DNA of 57,060 nt, from assembly GCA_009780175.1 (NCBI GenBank), contig WRAO01000014.1, forward strand, positions 1-57,060, written 5' to 3'. A program made the position numbers and the translations under genes. The notes beneath the pieces are model-generated. The model had not been told where the DNA came from, ran no database searches, and saw nothing but the letters and a program-made list of their open reading frames with translations. Shown here one piece after another: positions 32,200 through 44,459 of this stretch. Within the stretch, counting starts at the first letter, position 1. Every line of letters starts with the position of its first letter. The DNA comes from Oscillospiraceae bacterium (GTDB taxonomy: Bacteria; Bacillota; Clostridia; Oscillospirales; Oscillospiraceae).

Positions 32200-35100
32200 T
32201 TGCCGCAAGACATACTGTACGGGAAGACCCTGCGTAAGAGTTACGCAAAGCACGAAGACTTGCAGGAAATGCCGAGTCTGCTAGAGGTTCAAAAAACATC
32301 ATATCGGTGGTTTTTGGACACAGGCCTCAAGGAGGTCTTTCGAGATGTCGCTTCGATCACAGACTACTCGGGGAATTTAGAGCTCTCGTTCATTGATTAT
32401 TCTATGGATGAAGCGCCGAAATATTCCGTAGAGGAGTGTAAGGCCAGAGACGCGACCTATGCCGCTCCGCTCAAAGTTTCCGTTCGTCTCCGCAACAAAG
32501 AGACGGAAGAGATCAAAGAGCAGGAGATTTTCATGGGTGACTTCCCACTGATGACAGAAGGGGGTACCTTCATCATCAACGGCGCGGAACGCGTCATCGT
32601 CTCCCAGATCATCCGCTCCCCAGGCGCCTACTATGAAGTGCGGACCGATAAGAGCGCGGACAGCATCTATAGCGCAACCGTCATCCCATACCGCGGCGCG
32701 TGGCTCGAATATGAGACAGACGCGACGGGCGTATTCTATGTCCGGATCGATAAAAACAGAAAGCTCCCCGTCACTTGGCTGCTCAGAGCAATGGGCCAGC
32801 CGATGGCGCACAAACCCTATACTTGGAACTCGGCGGCAGAATCGGCCACCGGGGGTGTTGCCATTTCTACGGAGCAATTGAAGGCCATCTTCGGGGAAGA
32901 CGAGCGCCTGCTTGCCACGCTGGAGAAAGATGCTACGAACTCCCGCGAAGAGGCGCTGCTTGAGATTTATCGCAAGCTCCGTCCGGGAGATCCGCCAACG
33001 GTGGATTCGGCGGAAGTGCTCCTAGAAAATCTCTTCTTCGACCCCAGACGGTATGACATGTCCGCTGTGGGGCGGTATAAGTTCAATAAGAAGCTGGCAC
33101 TCCACACGCGGCTGACTGGCCAGACGCTGCTCTATCCCATCGCCGACCCGCTCACGGGCGAGATTTTGGCTGAGGCGGGCGAGGTGCTGACCCGCGAGCG
33201 CGCGCAAGAGCTCGAGGCGAAAGGCGTGATCGAGGCTACGCTTAAGGTGGGCGAACAGGCAGTGAAAGTCTTCTCCAACGGCATGGTGCCGCTGACGACT
33301 TTTGTAGACTGCGATCCCAAAAGCCTTGGTATTCGCGAGAGAGTGCGCTGGATCGTGCTCAAAAAGCTCATGGAGCAGCATGAGGGCGACGCGCTGCTTG
33401 AGGCGATTAAAGAGAACGCGGACCTTCTCGTGCCGCGTCATATCATTGTAGATGATATTTATGCCACGGTGAACTATCTGATGGGTCTTGGCTATGGCAT
33501 AGGCAATGCGGACGACATCGACCATCTCGGCAACCGCCGGATGCGCTCGGTAGGTGAGTTGTTGCAGAACCAGTTCCGCGTGGGCTTCTCGCGCATGGAA
33601 CGCGTGATCCGGGAGCGGATGACCCTGCAAGATTTGGATATTGTAACCCCGCAATCGCTCATTAACATCAGACCTGTAACCGCTGCGATCAAAGAGTTCT
33701 TCGGCTCCTCGCCGCTGTCGCAGTTTATGGATCAGACGAACCCGATGTCTGAACTGACGCATAAGCGCCGTATGTCGGCCCTTGGTCCCGGCGGCCTTTC
33801 TAGAGAACGCGCCAACTTCGACGTGCGTGACGTCCACTACAGTCACTACGGCCGCATGTGCCCCGTCGAGACGCCGGAAGGCCCGAACATCGGCCTGATT
33901 AGCTACCTAGCCAGCTACGCAAAGGTAGATGAATACGGCTTCCTCATCACACCCTACCGCAAGGTAGACCGTGAAACCTTCCAAATTTCGAACGAAATCC
34001 ACTATCTCACAGCCGACGTGGAAGACGAATACATCGTCGCCCAGGCGACGGAACCGGTAGACGCAAACGGCTGCCTCACCAACACACGTATTACTTGCCG
34101 GCATCGCGATGAGATTATTGAGGTTGATCGCGCAAAGGTAGACTATGTAGACATTTCGCCGAAGATGATGGTTTCCGTCGTCACGGCGATGATCCCATTC
34201 CTGGAAAACGACGACGCCAACCGCGCCCTCATGGGCGCGAACATGCAACGTCAGGCCGTGCCGCTCCTGCGGACAGAAGCCCCGATCGTGGCCTCCGGCA
34301 TTGAGCACAAATGCGCAATCGACTCTGGCGTTCTCATCCTAGCGGAAGGGAAGGGTGTCGTAGAATCTGTCAGCGCCGAGGCGATCCGCGTGATGTATGA
34401 TGACGGACAGATCAAATCTTATGGGCTTACCAAGTTTGCGCGCTCGAACCAAGGCACGTGCATCAACCAGCGGCCCATCGTCAATGTGGGTGAGCGTGTG
34501 GGCGCAGGGAGCGTACTGGCAGATGGTCCTTCTACGGATCAGGGCGAAGTGGCGCTTGGTAAGAACGTGCTGGTCGGCTTTATGACCTGGGAAGGCTACA
34601 ACTATGAGGATGCCATCCTGATCTCTGAGCGTTTGGCGATGGACGATGTGTTTACTTCTGTACACATCGAAGAGTACGAGGCGGACGCGAGAGACACGAA
34701 ACTCGGTCCTGAGGAAATCACGAGAGATATCCCCGGTGTCGGCGAAGACGCGCTGAAATATCTGGACGAGCGCGGCATTATCTCCGTGGGCGCCGAGGTG
34801 CAATCGGGCGATATTCTGGTCGGCAAGGTCACACCGAAGGGTGAGACAGATTTGACGGCGGAAGAGCGTCTGCTCCGGGCGATCTTTGGTGAGAAGGCCC
34901 GTGAAGTGCGCGATACTTCGCTGAAAGTGCCGCATGGTGAGAGCGGTATTGTGGTCGATGTTAAGGTGTTCTTCCGTGAGAACGGCGATGAGCTCTCTCC
35001 GGGTGTGAACATGGTTGTCCGCGTCTATATCGCGCAGAAACGGAAGATTTCCGTGGGCGATAAGATGGCGGGCCGTCACGGGAACAAGGGCGTCGTCTCC

Positions 35101-35967
35101 CGCATTTTGCCGAGAGAGGATATGCCTTATCTACCGGACGGCACGCCGCTGGACATCGTGCTCAATCCGCTGGGTGTTCCATCTCGTATGAACATCGGGC
35201 AGGTGCTTGAGGTTCACCTTGGGTATGCCGCCCAGACGCTCGGTTGGAAAGTCGCCAGCCCCATCTTTGACGGAGCGGTTGAAAAGGATATCGAGGAAAC
35301 CTTGCAATTAGCTGGCCTCAGAGAAGACGGCAAGAGCGTCCTCTACGATGGACGGACGGGTATGCCTTTTGACAATCCGGTTACGGTCGGGTTTGTTTAC
35401 TTCCTCAAATTGCACCATCTGGTAGATGATAAGATCCACGCCAGATCGACCGGGCCGTATAGCTTGGTTACGCAGCAGCCGCTGGGCGGAAAAGCCCAAT
35501 TCGGCGGTCAGCGTTTTGGTGAGATGGAAGTTTGGGCGCTTGAGGCCTATGGCGCGGCCTATACGCTGCAAGAAATTCTCACTGTCAAGTCTGATGACGT
35601 AACCGGCCGTGTGCGGACGTATGAGGCCATTGTTAAGGGTCACAACGTGCCGCAACCGGGCGTGCCGGAGAGTTTTAAGGTTCTCATGAAGGAGCTCCAG
35701 TCCCTCTGTCTTGATATCCGTGTGCTGGATAACGAAGGCAATGTGATCGAGTTGGTCGATGAGGATGACGATTTCCGCGGCGGCATGCGCGATGACAGCG
35801 ACTATGAGGCCCGCGAGAGCGAAATCATTTCCGCCGGATACAGCATCGAAGATGCGGACGGAGAGGAAGAAGATCTCATGGACGAAGAGGTGGACGAAGA
35901 AGATGCAGACCTTATGGACGAGGAAGACGGTCTGCTGGGAATTGACGACGAAGAGGAGGAGTTTTGA
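32200..35967 (+). CDS. rpoB: RNA polymerase beta subunit
   Basis: 1255 residues. [20 protein letters not shown] at the N terminus, the rifampicin-site region ([20 protein letters not shown] and LGPGGLSRE), [32 protein letters not shown] and the clamp-switch [20 protein letters not shown] are all intact. The Asp, Ser, His and Arg residues linked to rifampicin binding look wild type. I prefer the TTG at 32200, nine bases after AGAGGAG, over the GTG at 32191, which is too close. The last ~70 residues form a long acidic tail ([26 protein letters not shown]). It is coupled to rpoC. The usual rplJ-rplL genes are not upstream. Confidence 0.97.
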   Translation: MPQDILYGKTLRKSYAKHEDLQEMPSLLEVQKTSYRWFLDTGLKEVFRDVASITDYSGNLELSFIDYSMDEAPKYSVEECKARDATYAAPLKVSVRLRNKETEEIKEQEIFMGDFPLMTEGGTFIINGAERVIVSQIIRSPGAYYEVRTDKSADSIYSATVIPYRGAWLEYETDATGVFYVRIDKNRKLPVTWLLRAMGQPMAHKPYTWNSAAESATGGVAISTEQLKAIFGEDERLLATLEKDATNSREEALLEIYRKLRPGDPPTVDSAEVLLENLFFDPRRYDMSAVGRYKFNKKLALHTRLTGQTLLYPIADPLTGEILAEAGEVLTRERAQELEAKGVIEATLKVGEQAVKVFSNGMVPLTTFVDCDPKSLGIRERVRWIVLKKLMEQHEGDALLEAIKENADLLVPRHIIVDDIYATVNYLMGLGYGIGNADDIDHLGNRRMRSVGELLQNQFRVGFSRMERVIRERMTLQDLDIVTPQSLINIRPVTAAIKEFFGSSPLSQFMDQTNPMSELTHKRRMSALGPGGLSRERANFDVRDVHYSHYGRMCPVETPEGPNIGLISYLASYAKVDEYGFLITPYRKVDRETFQISNEIHYLTADVEDEYIVAQATEPVDANGCLTNTRITCRHRDEIIEVDRAKVDYVDISPKMMVSVVTAMIPFLENDDANRALMGANMQRQAVPLLRTEAPIVASGIEHKCAIDSGVLILAEGKGVVESVSAEAIRVMYDDGQIKSYGLTKFARSNQGTCINQRPIVNVGERVGAGSVLADGPSTDQGEVALGKNVLVGFMTWEGYNYEDAILISERLAMDDVFTSVHIEEYEADARDTKLGPEEITRDIPGVGEDALKYLDERGIISVGAEVQSGDILVGKVTPKGETDLTAEERLLRAIFGEKAREVRDTSLKVPHGESGIVVDVKVFFRENGDELSPGVNMVVRVYIAQKRKISVGDKMAGRHGNKGVVSRILPREDMPYLPDGTPLDIVLNPLGVPSRMNIGQVLEVHLGYAAQTLGWKVASPIFDGAVEKDIEETLQLAGLREDGKSVLYDGRTGMPFDNPVTVGFVYFLKLHHLVDDKIHARSTGPYSLVTQQPLGGKAQFGGQRFGEMEVWALEAYGAAYTLQEILTVKSDDVTGRVRTYEAIVKGHNVPQPGVPESFKVLMKELQSLCLDIRVLDNEGNVIELVDEDDDFRGGMRDDSDYEARESEIISAGYSIEDADGEEEDLMDEEVDEEDADLMDEEDGLLGIDDEEEEF

Positions 35968-35969
35968 TT

Positions 35970-38900
35970 ATGAATTACGCACCTTTTGACGCCATTCAGA
36001 TCAGCATCGCCTCTCCGGCGAAGATTGGAGAGTGGTCGAGCGGCGAAGTGAAAAAGCCGGAGACAATCAACTATAGAACCCTCAAACCTGAGCGGGAAGG
36101 TCTGTTCTGTGAGAAAATTTTTGGTCCTACGAAAGACTGGGAATGTCACTGCGGCAAGTACAAGAAAATCCGTTACAAGGGAAAAGTCTGCGACCGCTGC
36201 GGCGTGGAGATCACTAAGAGCAAAGTCCGCCGCGAGCGGATGGGTCATATTGACCTCGCTGCTCCCGTGAGCCACATCTGGTATTTCAAGGGTATCCCGT
36301 CCCGTATGGGACTGTTCCTCGATATCACGCCCCGCGTACTGGAAAAAGTACTCTATTTCGCTGCCTATATTGTCACGGATCCGGGATTCACACCGCTCCA
36401 GAAGAATCAGGTGCTCACGGAGAAAGAGTACCGGGACATGCGGGAGAAGTATGAGAACGACTTCGAAGCCGGAATGGGCGCCGAGGCGGTTAAGAAGCTG
36501 TTGGCGGACATTGACTGTGAGAAGCTTTCCTTGGAGCTCAGAGCTGAGCTGAACGAAGTCAGCGGCCAGAAAAAAGCGAAGTTGATTAAACGCCTTGAGG
36601 TGGTCGAGGCCTTCCGGCAGAGCGGAAATGATCCCACATGGATGATTATTGACGTATTGCCGGTTATTTCGCCGGAGATCCGTCCTATGGTCCAACTCGA
36701 CGGCGGACGCTTTGCGACGAGTGATCTCAACGATCTCTATCGCCGTGTTATCAACAGAAACAATCGTTTGAAGCGTCTGATCCAACTCGCCGCGCCGGAC
36801 ATTATCGTGCGTAACGAGAAGCGGATGCTACAGGAGGCGGTTGACGCGCTCATCGACAATGGTCGCCGCGGCAGAGCGGTGACGGGGGCAAACAGCCGTC
36901 CGCTGAAGAGCCTTTCGGATATGCTCAAAGGTAAGCAGGGCCGTTTTCGTCAAAACCTGCTCGGGAAGCGTGTTGACTATTCCGGCCGTAGCGTTATCGT
37001 CGTCGGTCCGGATCTGAAGCTGTTCCAATGCGGCCTGCCGAAGGAAATGGCGATTGAACTCTTCCGTCCCTTCGTTATGAAGAAACTCGTGGAAGACGGC
37101 GTTGCGAACAACATCAAGAGCGCGAAAAAGATGGTGGACAGAGGCCGCAACGAAGTTTGGGACGCGCTGGATGTCGTCATCAAAGAGCACCCTGTGCTCC
37201 TTAACCGTGCGCCAACGCTCCACAGACTCGGCATCCAAGCCTTTGAGCCAGTACTGGTCGAAGGCCGCGCGCTAAAGCTGCATCCGTTGGTCTGTACTGC
37301 TTACAACGCCGACTTTGACGGTGACCAGATGGCCGTCCACGTGCCGCTCTCCACCGAAGCGCAGGCCGAGGCGAGAATCCTCATGCTTTCCGCAAACAAT
37401 CTGCTCCGCCCGCAGGACGGCAACCCCGTCACCGTGCCGACGCAGGATATGATCCTCGGCGCTTACTATCTCACGTTTAATAGAGACGAAGAAGCGGGTG
37501 CGCAGAAAGCATTCCTCTCTGCGGAAGAGGCGATTCTGGCCTATCATGAGGGCGCGGTTGGAATCCACGCGCCAATCAGAGTGCGGCGGACAGGGCTGTT
37601 CAATGGGGAAGAGGTTACGGGTCTTGTAGATACTACCGTAGGCCGGATCATCTTCAACGAGCCGATCCCGCAAGACCTCGGCTTTGTAGACCGTACGGAT
37701 CGCGCGCACTGCCTCGACTACGAGATCAACTTCAAATGCGACAGAAAGAAATTGGGCCAGATCGTAGAGCGCTGTATCGCAAAATACGGCTTCACCCGTT
37801 CGGCTGAAGTACTGGACAATATCAAAGCCCTGGGCTTCCGCTACTCCACCCAAGGCGCGATCACCATCTCCATCTCCGACATGACAGTGCCCGAAGAAAA
37901 AGGGCCGCTGATTAAGGAAACCGAGGGGACGATCATCACGATCGAGAAGCAATATCAACGCGGCCTGATTACCAACGAAGAACGCTACGGCCTCGTCGTC
38001 GCTGAGTGGGAAAAAACGACGAAAAAGGTCACCGAGGCACTGCAAGACACGCTGGACGAGTTCAACCCCATCTACATGATGGCGAACTCCGGGGCCAGAG
38101 GCAGTATGAATCAGATCCGCCAGCTTGCCGGTATGCGTGGTCTGATGGCCAACACCGCCGGTAAGACCATCGAAATCCCCATCAAAGCGAACTTCCGTGA
38201 GGGACTCTCGGTTCTGGAATACTTTATCTCCTCCCGCGGTGCGAGAAAAGGTCTGGCAGATACGGCGCTCCGTACTGCCGACTCGGGATATCTCACCCGC
38301 CGCCTGGTTGACGTTGCGCAAGATGTCATCATCCGCGACGCGGACTGCGGCTCGACAGATGGTGCGATCGCAAAAGAAATCCTCGATAAGGGCCAAGTGG
38401 TGCAGACCTTCGCGGTTTCCATTCATGGCCGCTATCCGGTGGCAGACATTGTGGATGCGGCGGGCAATGTGCTCTTTGCGAAAGATCATCTGCTCCTCAA
38501 CACAGACGCCGCAGTGCTAGAGGCCGCAGGTATCAATGAAATCGTGGTGCGGACAGTGCTCGGCTGCGAATCCAGAAGCGGCGTCTGCGCGAGATGTTAT
38601 GGCTTGAACCTTGCCATCGGCGAGGCGGTGAGCGCGGGCGAGGCGGTCGGTGTCATCGCGGCGCAGAGTATCGGTGAGCCGGGTACACAGCTGACGATGA
38701 GAACCTTCCACACGGGCGGCGTCGCCGGTGACGATATCACGCAGGGTCTGCCCCGCGTTGAAGAACTCTTCGAGGCGAGAAAGCCGAAGAACATGGCGAT
38801 CCTCGCCGAAATCCCGGGAAAGATATCGCTGGAAGAAACCAAGAAAAGCGCTATCTATACACTGTCCATCACCAATCCCGCAGACGGAGACATGCGGAGC

Positions 38901-39560
38901 TATCTCGTGCCTTACGCCTCCGGCATCCGCGTACAAGATGGGCAGACGGTGGAACTCGGCGAACAACTTACCAATGGCGCGCAGAATCCGCATGATATCC
39001 TCCGCATCCTCGGCGTACTCGCGGTGCAGAACTATCTGATCCAAGAAGTACAGAAGATGTATCGCCAACAGGGTGTTGAGATCAACGATAAGCACATCGA
39101 AGTCATCGTGCGGCAGATGATGCGCAAGGTGAAAGTCGAAGAGTCGGGCGACACTGGTCTCCTCTCCGGCGCGACGGTAGACATTTTGGACATCAAAGAC
39201 GCCAACAAAGTCATCCAAACCCGTATCGAAGCCGGGGAGGCGGAACTCCAGCCCGCTACCTATACACGGCAACTTATGGGTATCACGAAGGCCTCCCTCG
39301 CGACCGAAAGCTTCCTATCCGCGGCGAGCTTCCAAGAGACAACCAAAGTCCTCACCGAGGCCGCAATCAAGGGCAAGGTAGACCATTTGGTGGGTCTGAA
39401 GGAAAACGTCATCATCGGCAAGCTGATCCCGGCGGGCTCGGGTCTAGACATGTATCGGGACTTCACCACCCACGTGAAGGACGATAGCATCGGTGTGGCG
39501 GTGACTGAGGACGATGTAGACCTGTCAGTGCTTGCAAGTGTCGGGAACGTGATTGAGTAA
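35970..39560 (+). CDS. rpoC: RNA polymerase beta' subunit
   Basis: 1196 residues. The N-terminal zinc site is [20 protein letters not shown], the catalytic magnesium triad lies in [12 protein letters not shown], and the secondary-channel and bridge-helix segments include [20 protein letters not shown]. The second zinc site is [13 protein letters not shown], and [15 protein letters not shown] is the trigger-loop region. The start at 35970 has GAGGAGGAG upstream, and the rpoB stop precedes it by two bases. It lacks the long insertions seen in some phyla. No L7Ae-like gene lies between it and rpsL, unlike in many Firmicutes. Confidence 0.98.
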   Translation: MNYAPFDAIQISIASPAKIGEWSSGEVKKPETINYRTLKPEREGLFCEKIFGPTKDWECHCGKYKKIRYKGKVCDRCGVEITKSKVRRERMGHIDLAAPVSHIWYFKGIPSRMGLFLDITPRVLEKVLYFAAYIVTDPGFTPLQKNQVLTEKEYRDMREKYENDFEAGMGAEAVKKLLADIDCEKLSLELRAELNEVSGQKKAKLIKRLEVVEAFRQSGNDPTWMIIDVLPVISPEIRPMVQLDGGRFATSDLNDLYRRVINRNNRLKRLIQLAAPDIIVRNEKRMLQEAVDALIDNGRRGRAVTGANSRPLKSLSDMLKGKQGRFRQNLLGKRVDYSGRSVIVVGPDLKLFQCGLPKEMAIELFRPFVMKKLVEDGVANNIKSAKKMVDRGRNEVWDALDVVIKEHPVLLNRAPTLHRLGIQAFEPVLVEGRALKLHPLVCTAYNADFDGDQMAVHVPLSTEAQAEARILMLSANNLLRPQDGNPVTVPTQDMILGAYYLTFNRDEEAGAQKAFLSAEEAILAYHEGAVGIHAPIRVRRTGLFNGEEVTGLVDTTVGRIIFNEPIPQDLGFVDRTDRAHCLDYEINFKCDRKKLGQIVERCIAKYGFTRSAEVLDNIKALGFRYSTQGAITISISDMTVPEEKGPLIKETEGTIITIEKQYQRGLITNEERYGLVVAEWEKTTKKVTEALQDTLDEFNPIYMMANSGARGSMNQIRQLAGMRGLMANTAGKTIEIPIKANFREGLSVLEYFISSRGARKGLADTALRTADSGYLTRRLVDVAQDVIIRDADCGSTDGAIAKEILDKGQVVQTFAVSIHGRYPVADIVDAAGNVLFAKDHLLLNTDAAVLEAAGINEIVVRTVLGCESRSGVCARCYGLNLAIGEAVSAGEAVGVIAAQSIGEPGTQLTMRTFHTGGVAGDDITQGLPRVEELFEARKPKNMAILAEIPGKISLEETKKSAIYTLSITNPADGDMRSYLVPYASGIRVQDGQTVELGEQLTNGAQNPHDILRILGVLAVQNYLIQEVQKMYRQQGVEINDKHIEVIVRQMMRKVKVEESGDTGLLSGATVDILDIKDANKVIQTRIEAGEAELQPATYTRQLMGITKASLATESFLSAASFQETTKVLTEAAIKGKVDHLVGLKENVIIGKLIPAGSGLDMYRDFTTHVKDDSIGVAVTEDDVDLSVLASVGNVIE

Positions 39561-39562
39561 TA

Positions 39563-39594
39563 TTGCAGGGGCGATCGGCCTCGGTCGCCCGCAA
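39563..39594. repeat. GGGGCGA...TCGCCC palindrome after rpoC
   Basis: TTGC-AGGGGCGATCGG pairing with the following TCGGTCGCCCGCAA. It lies two bases beyond the rpoC stop with no T run, so it is a poor terminator. It resembles the palindromes at 40211, 40805 and 53683. Confidence 0.6.
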
Positions 39595-39617
39595 TGGATG
39601 GGCAATGAAGTTAGCCC

Positions 39618-39646
39618 TTGACGAATCAGGGAGAGTATAGTATAAT
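39618..39646 (+). promoter_or_regulatory. Promoter of the rpsL-rpsG-fusA operon
   Basis: TTGACG (39618-39623), a 17-base spacer and TATAAT (39641-39646). The start point would be near 39653. Confidence 0.8.
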
Positions 39647-39666
39647 TTCTCCCTGTGTGAAAGTAT

Positions 39667-39697
39667 TTAACAGAATATCGCTCCGATATTCTGTTAA
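39667..39697 (+). promoter_or_regulatory. Leader hairpin of the str operon
   Basis: A perfect 14-bp stem, TTAACAGAATATCG (39667-39680) with its complement (39684-39697), loop CTC. It falls in the first ~45 bases of the predicted transcript, 12 bases before the AAAGGAGG of rpsL. There is no T run, so it is not a terminator. It could stabilise the mRNA or bind a ribosomal protein. Confidence 0.6.
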
Positions 39698-39726
39698 AGA
39701 TAACCAAAGAAGAAAGGAGGAACACT

Positions 39727-40140
39727 GTGCCAACTTTTAACCAGCTTGTCAGAAAGGGTCGGGAGCAGATGACGTATAAGTCGACATCTCCGGCGCTGCA
39801 GAAAGGTCTTAACACCCTGAAAAACCGGGCAACAGACCTGTCTGCACCCCAGAAACGTGGCGTATGTACCGCCGTCCGTACCTCGACACCGAAGAAGCCG
39901 AACTCCGCGCTTCGGAAAATCGCCCGTGTGCGTCTGTCAAACGGTCACGAGGTCACGGCCTACATCCCGGGTATCGGTCACAACTTGCAGGAGCACTCCG
40001 TGGTCATGATCCGCGGCGGTCGTGTCAAGGACCTTCCCGGTGTGCGCTACCACATCATCCGTGGTACACTCGACACCCAAGGCGTGGCAAAACGTATGCA
40101 AGGACGCAGCAAATACGGCGCGAAACGGCCCAAGAAGTAA
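39727..40140 (+). CDS. rpsL: 30S ribosomal protein S12
   Basis: 137 residues with a GTG start six bases after [61 protein letters not shown] and [20 protein letters not shown] are the family core. Lys in TPKKPNS and in GRVKDLPG, the sites of streptomycin resistance changes, are the sensitive-type residues. It is the first gene of the str operon. Confidence 0.98.
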   Translation: MPTFNQLVRKGREQMTYKSTSPALQKGLNTLKNRATDLSAPQKRGVCTAVRTSTPKKPNSALRKIARVRLSNGHEVTAYIPGIGHNLQEHSVVMIRGGRVKDLPGVRYHIIRGTLDTQGVAKRMQGRSKYGAKRPKK

Positions 40141-40210
40141 ACAAAACTTTAGGCAAACAGTAGCAGAGCCATGGGTAGGCGCTGCGGCCTGACCTGAAGG
40201 TACACATATA

Positions 40211-40286
40211 GTAGGGGCGGATTTCATATCCGTCTATTCCGTATGTTGCCTCTACGGCAGGCATTGACGGGGGCGGAAATCCGCCT
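40211..40286. repeat. Paired GGGGCGGA palindromes between rpsL and rpsG
   Basis: GTAGGGGCGGATTTCATATC continuing CGTC (40211-40234), and a second palindromic unit with GGGGGCGGAAATCCGCC (about 40269-40285). The pair lies in a 189-base gap inside an essential operon. The rest of the gap shows only the rpsG ribosome site. Confidence 0.6.
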
Positions 40287-40329
40287 TCGAGTACCGATGA
40301 ATCATTCCTGAAAAGAGGAGGGAAGTATA

Positions 40330-40800
40330 GTGCCCAGAAGAGGTAACGTACCCAAACGAGAAGTACTACCCGATCCGATCTATGGGTCTATCATGGTGAC
40401 AAGACTTGTCAACAGCATCATGGTAGACGGCAAGAAGGGGATCGCACAGAAGGTTGTTTACAACGCCTTTGACATCGTCAAAGAGAAGACCGGCAAAGAC
40501 CCGCTTGAGGTCTACACCGAAGCGCTGAACAACATCATGCCGAGCCTGGAAGTCAAAGCCCGCCGTGTCGGCGGCGCGACGTATCAGGTGCCGATGGAAG
40601 TGCGCGAGGAGCGTCGGCAGACTCTAGGTCTCCGCTGGATCACCGCCTATTCCAGAAAGCGCGGCGAGAAGACCATGCGTGAGCGTCTGGCCGGCGAACT
40701 GATGGATGCGGCGAACAATGCCGGCGCAGCCGTCAAAAAGCGCGAAGATATGCACAAAATGGCCGAGGCCAACAAGGCATTCGCCCACTATCGCTGGTAA
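40330..40800 (+). CDS. rpsG: 30S ribosomal protein S7
   Basis: 156 residues with a GTG start after [47 protein letters not shown] and [20 protein letters not shown] are diagnostic. It binds the 3' domain of 16S rRNA and in many bacteria represses the str mRNA. Confidence 0.98.
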   Translation: MPRRGNVPKREVLPDPIYGSIMVTRLVNSIMVDGKKGIAQKVVYNAFDIVKEKTGKDPLEVYTEALNNIMPSLEVKARRVGGATYQVPMEVREERRQTLGLRWITAYSRKRGEKTMRERLAGELMDAANNAGAAVKKREDMHKMAEANKAFAHYRW

Positions 40801-40804
40801 ACCC

Positions 40805-40876
40805 GGTCGGGGCGAACTTGTTCGCCCGTATATGGGAGCAGAATTGAGAAGCGGCGGGCGAACACCGTTCGCCCAC
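40805..40876. repeat. Paired GGGCGAAC palindromes between rpsG and fusA
   Basis: GGGGCGAACTTGTTCGCCCG (about 40809-40828) and GCGGGCGAACACCGTTCGCC (40854-40873). Each is palindromic, and the two together form a larger inverted repeat. It has the same design as 53683-53771. It fills most of the 104-base gap. Confidence 0.7.
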
Positions 40877-40904
40877 ACGAAAATCAAAGAAAGAAAGTAC
40901 AAAT

Positions 40905-42983
40905 ATGCCTAGACAAATTTCACTCGAAAAAACTAGAAATATCGGTATCATGGCTCACATCGACGCAGGGAAGACGACCACGACGGAGCGTATTCTCTAT
41001 TTTACCGGCGTCAACTACAAGCTCGGTGAGACCCACGAGGGCACGGCAACCATGGACTGGATGGTGCAGGAGCAGGAGAGAGGTATCACAATCACCTCCG
41101 CTGCGACAACCTGCTTCTGGAAAGACCATCGGATCAACATCATTGATACGCCGGGCCACGTAGACTTCACCGTAGAAGTAGAGCGTTCTTTGCGTGTACT
41201 GGACGGTAGCGTAACCGTCATGTGCGCCAAGGGCGGTGTTGAGCCCCAGTCGGAGACCGTTTGGCGCCAGGCGGACAACTACAATGTTCCCCGGATGATC
41301 TATGTCAACAAGATGGACATCACGGGCGCTGACTTCTACAATGTAGTTGCCATGGTCCACGACAGACTCAAATGTAACGCCGTGCCGATCCAGCTGCCCA
41401 TCGGGTCAGAGGCGGATTTCCTCGGCGTGATTGATCTCGTGGAGATGAATGCCCACATCTACAAAGATAACCAAGGCAAAGAGATCGAAATCCAAGAGAT
41501 CCCGGCGAACATGAAGGACAAGGCGGAAGAATACCGCACCAAACTTCTCGACGCCGTGGCTGACTTTGACGACGACATCATGATGAAAGTCCTCGAAGAA
41601 CAGCCCGTTCCGTCCGAGCAAGTCCGCGCGGCGATCCGCAAGGCGACGCTCGCGGTGAAGATGATCCCTGTCGTCTGCGGAACCAGCTATAAGAACAAAG
41701 GCGTACAACTCCTGTTGGACGCGATTGTGAACTATATGCCGGCCCCGATCGACATCCCGGCGATCAAGGGTGTGAACCCGAAAACTGGGGAAGAGGATCA
41801 GCGCGAATCGTCTGACAGCGCACCGTTCTCCGCGCTCGCGTTCAAAATCGCAACGGACCCCTTTGTGGGCCGCCTCAGCTTCTTCCGCGTCTACTCCGGC
41901 ACGGTAGAGGCAGGTTCCGGTGTTATCAATGCCACCAAGGACCAAAGAGAGCGGATGGGCCGCATCCTCCAGATGCACGCCAACCACAGAGAAGATATCA
42001 GCACAGTATATTCCGGCGATATCGCCGCCGCTGTCGGCCTGAAACACACGACGACCGGCGACACCCTTTGCGATGAGAAGCATCCGATCATCCTCGAGAG
42101 CATGGACTTCCCAGAGCCTGTTATCCGGGTCGCGATTGAACCCAAGACGAAGGCCGGGCAAGAGAAGATGGGCCTCGCGCTCGTCAAGCTCGCTGAAGAA
42201 GACCCCACCTTCAAAACCTACACCGACGATGAGACAGGCCAGACCATCATCGCGGGTATGGGTGAGCTCCACTTGGAGATCATCGTAGACCGACTCCTGA
42301 GAGAGTTCAAGGTCGAAGCCAATGTCGGCGCGCCGCAGGTTTCTTACAAAGAAACCATCAAAGGCACCGCCGATGTGGACAAGAGATACGCACGTCAGTC
42401 CGGTGGTAAGGGTCAGTATGCGCACGTCAAGATCAAAATCGAGCCGAACGAGTCCGGTAAGGGCTACGAGTTCTTCGACGAGATCAAAGGCGGCGTGATC
42501 CCGAAAGAGTTCATCCAGCCGGTCAACCAGGGTATCCAGGGCGCCATGAACGCCGGTGTTGTCGCCGGTTACAACGTGGTGGACGTAAAGGTTACGCTCT
42601 ACGATGGTGGCTTCCATGAAGTCGACTCGTCTGAAATGGCCTTTAAGATCGCCGGTTCCATGGCATTCAAAGAGGCAATGCAGGCGGCGAACCCGACTTT
42701 GCTCGAACCCATCATGAAAGTTGTGGTGACATCGCCAGAGAACTACATGGGCGACGTGATCGGCGATCTGAACTCCAGAAGAGGCCAGATCGTTACCACA
42801 GACGTGCAAAACGGAACCGCCAAGGTCGAGGTCAACGTGCCGCTGGGCGAGATGTTTGGCTATGCCACAGATCTCCGTAGCAAGACCCAAGGTCGCGCCA
42901 GCTACAGCATGGAGCCCAGCCACTTCCTTGAGATTCCGAAGAGCATCCAAGAGACCATCGCGGCAAGTCGCAGCAAGAACTAA
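40905..42983 (+). CDS. fusA: Elongation factor G
   Basis: 692 residues. The G domain has [20 protein letters not shown] (P-loop), [11 protein letters not shown] (switch I), DTPGHVDFT and NKMD. Domains II-V follow, including [20 protein letters not shown] and the C-terminal [19 protein letters not shown]. It drives ribosomal translocation and, with RRF, recycling. The ATG has AAAGAAAG upstream, a modest ribosome site. It is the third gene of the str operon. Confidence 0.98.
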   Translation: MPRQISLEKTRNIGIMAHIDAGKTTTTERILYFTGVNYKLGETHEGTATMDWMVQEQERGITITSAATTCFWKDHRINIIDTPGHVDFTVEVERSLRVLDGSVTVMCAKGGVEPQSETVWRQADNYNVPRMIYVNKMDITGADFYNVVAMVHDRLKCNAVPIQLPIGSEADFLGVIDLVEMNAHIYKDNQGKEIEIQEIPANMKDKAEEYRTKLLDAVADFDDDIMMKVLEEQPVPSEQVRAAIRKATLAVKMIPVVCGTSYKNKGVQLLLDAIVNYMPAPIDIPAIKGVNPKTGEEDQRESSDSAPFSALAFKIATDPFVGRLSFFRVYSGTVEAGSGVINATKDQRERMGRILQMHANHREDISTVYSGDIAAAVGLKHTTTGDTLCDEKHPIILESMDFPEPVIRVAIEPKTKAGQEKMGLALVKLAEEDPTFKTYTDDETGQTIIAGMGELHLEIIVDRLLREFKVEANVGAPQVSYKETIKGTADVDKRYARQSGGKGQYAHVKIKIEPNESGKGYEFFDEIKGGVIPKEFIQPVNQGIQGAMNAGVVAGYNVVDVKVTLYDGGFHEVDSSEMAFKIAGSMAFKEAMQAANPTLLEPIMKVVVTSPENYMGDVIGDLNSRRGQIVTTDVQNGTAKVEVNVPLGEMFGYATDLRSKTQGRASYSMEPSHFLEIPKSIQETIAASRSKN

Positions 42984-42996
42984 CCCAAAAAAGTAG

Positions 42997-43025
42997 TTGC
43001 AAAACCTAGAAAAATGCGGTACAAT
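42997..43025 (+). promoter_or_regulatory. Separate promoter of tuf
   Basis: TTGCAA (42997-43002), a 17-base spacer and TACAAT (43020-43025) in the fusA-tuf gap, giving tuf its own transcription start. Confidence 0.75.
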
Positions 43026-43091
43026 AGCCGCGATCGACTCGGTTTTCAACACATTATTATGAATGAAATCATTTAAGGAGGCTATCCTACC

Positions 43092-44291
43092 ATGGCAAAA
43101 CAAGCATTTCAAAGAAGCAAGCCGCACGTAAACATTGGTACCATCGGTCACGTTGACCATGGCAAGACGACGTTGACCGCCGCAATCACCAAGTACCTCT
43201 CCCTCTTGGGCGGCGCGAAGTTCTCGGACTACGCGAACATCGACAAAGCACCCGAAGAGAGAGCACGCGGTATCACGATTAACACCTCTCACGTGGAATA
43301 CGAGACAGCAAACCGCCACTACGCCCACGTTGACTGCCCAGGCCACGCCGACTATATCAAAAACATGATTACCGGCGCAGCACAGATGGACGGCGCGATC
43401 CTCGTTATCGCCTCCACCGACGGCCCGATGGCGCAAACCCGTGAGCACATCCTGCTCGCTCGCCAAGTTGGCGTGCCGGCAATCGTCGTGTTCATGAACA
43501 AAGTTGACATGGTTGACGATCCTGAACTCCTTGAGCTCGTCGAGATGGAAATCCGCGAGATCCTCTCCAAGTACGAGTTCCCGGGCGACGATATTCCCAT
43601 CATCAAAGGCTCCGGCCTCAAAGCCCTCGAGGGCGGCACTGATCCGAATGGCCCAGAATATGAGTGCATCAAAGCTCTCATGGCCGCTGTTGACGAGTAT
43701 ATCCCGACTCCAGAGAGAAAGAGCGATATGCCCTTCCTCATGCCTGTCGAAGACGTGTTCACCATCACCGGTCGTGGTACCGTTACCACCGGTCGTGTTG
43801 AGAGAGGAACCGCGAAACTCAACGACGAAATCGAAATCGTTGGCCTGTCTGACGAGAAGCGTAAAACCGTCATCACCGGCATCGAAATGTTCCACAAACT
43901 GCTCGATAGCGCAGAAGCCGGCGACAACGCAGGCGTCCTGCTCCGCGGCGTGAAGAAAGAAGACGTAGAGCGTGGTCAAGTTCTGGCGAAGCCGGGCAGC
44001 ATCCAACCGCTGACCAAATTCCGCGGTCAAGTTTACGTTTTGTCCAAGGAAGAAGGCGGCCGTCACACCCCGTTCTTCGGCAACTATCGTCCGCAGTTCT
44101 ACTTCAGAACAACAGACGTTACCGGTGTTGTCAACCTGCCGGAAGGCATTGAGATGTGCATGCCTGGCGATAACGTGGAGATGGACGTTGAGCTCATCAC
44201 TCCGATCGCGATCGAGGAAGGCCTCCGTTTCGCTATCCGCGAAGGTGGCCGGACCGTCGGCTCCGGTGTTGTCATCGCAGTGACGAAGTAA
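43092..44291 (+). CDS. tuf: Elongation factor Tu
   Basis: 399 residues. [54 protein letters not shown] and [10 protein letters not shown] are the GTPase motifs; domains 2 and 3 ([22 protein letters not shown]) complete it. It carries aminoacyl-tRNA to the ribosome. The ATG follows AAGGAGG. Codon use is strongly biased, as expected for the most abundant protein. Confidence 0.99.
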   Translation: MAKQAFQRSKPHVNIGTIGHVDHGKTTLTAAITKYLSLLGGAKFSDYANIDKAPEERARGITINTSHVEYETANRHYAHVDCPGHADYIKNMITGAAQMDGAILVIASTDGPMAQTREHILLARQVGVPAIVVFMNKVDMVDDPELLELVEMEIREILSKYEFPGDDIPIIKGSGLKALEGGTDPNGPEYECIKALMAAVDEYIPTPERKSDMPFLMPVEDVFTITGRGTVTTGRVERGTAKLNDEIEIVGLSDEKRKTVITGIEMFHKLLDSAEAGDNAGVLLRGVKKEDVERGQVLAKPGSIQPLTKFRGQVYVLSKEEGGRHTPFFGNYRPQFYFRTTDVTGVVNLPEGIEMCMPGDNVEMDVELITPIAIEEGLRFAIREGGRTVGSGVVIAVTK

Positions 44292-44306
44292 GATACCCGA
44301 ACTACG

Positions 44307-44390
44307 CAATGCCCTCCGCTTTGCAGTGGAGGGCATTGATATAGCACACACAAAAACCTTCCTCTGCTGTAAGCGGAGGAAGGTTTTTGT
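44307..44390 (+). terminator. Two tandem hairpins ending the str-tuf transcripts
   Basis: First CAATGCCCTCC (44307-44317) with GGAGGGCATTG (44328-44338), without a T run. Then AAAAACCTTCCTCTGC (44352-44367) with its complement (44373-44387, one G-T), followed by TTTTTG, the actual terminator. A close relative of the second stands at 47583. Confidence 0.85.
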
Positions 44391-44459
44391 TTCCTTTCAC
44401 TTGAACGGGAGTGGGCAAACTGATAAAATGAATAGATCATGCGCAGTGGAGGAATCAAT

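Noticed and set aside
37272-38489. Long open frame antisense to rpoC
   Set aside because: Same reason as for fusA/tuf: shadow of a strongly biased essential gene.
41406-44351. Very long open frame antisense to fusA and tuf
   Set aside because: It lies opposite two highly biased, certain genes; its protein has no recognisable domain, and such open antisense frames arise from codon bias.
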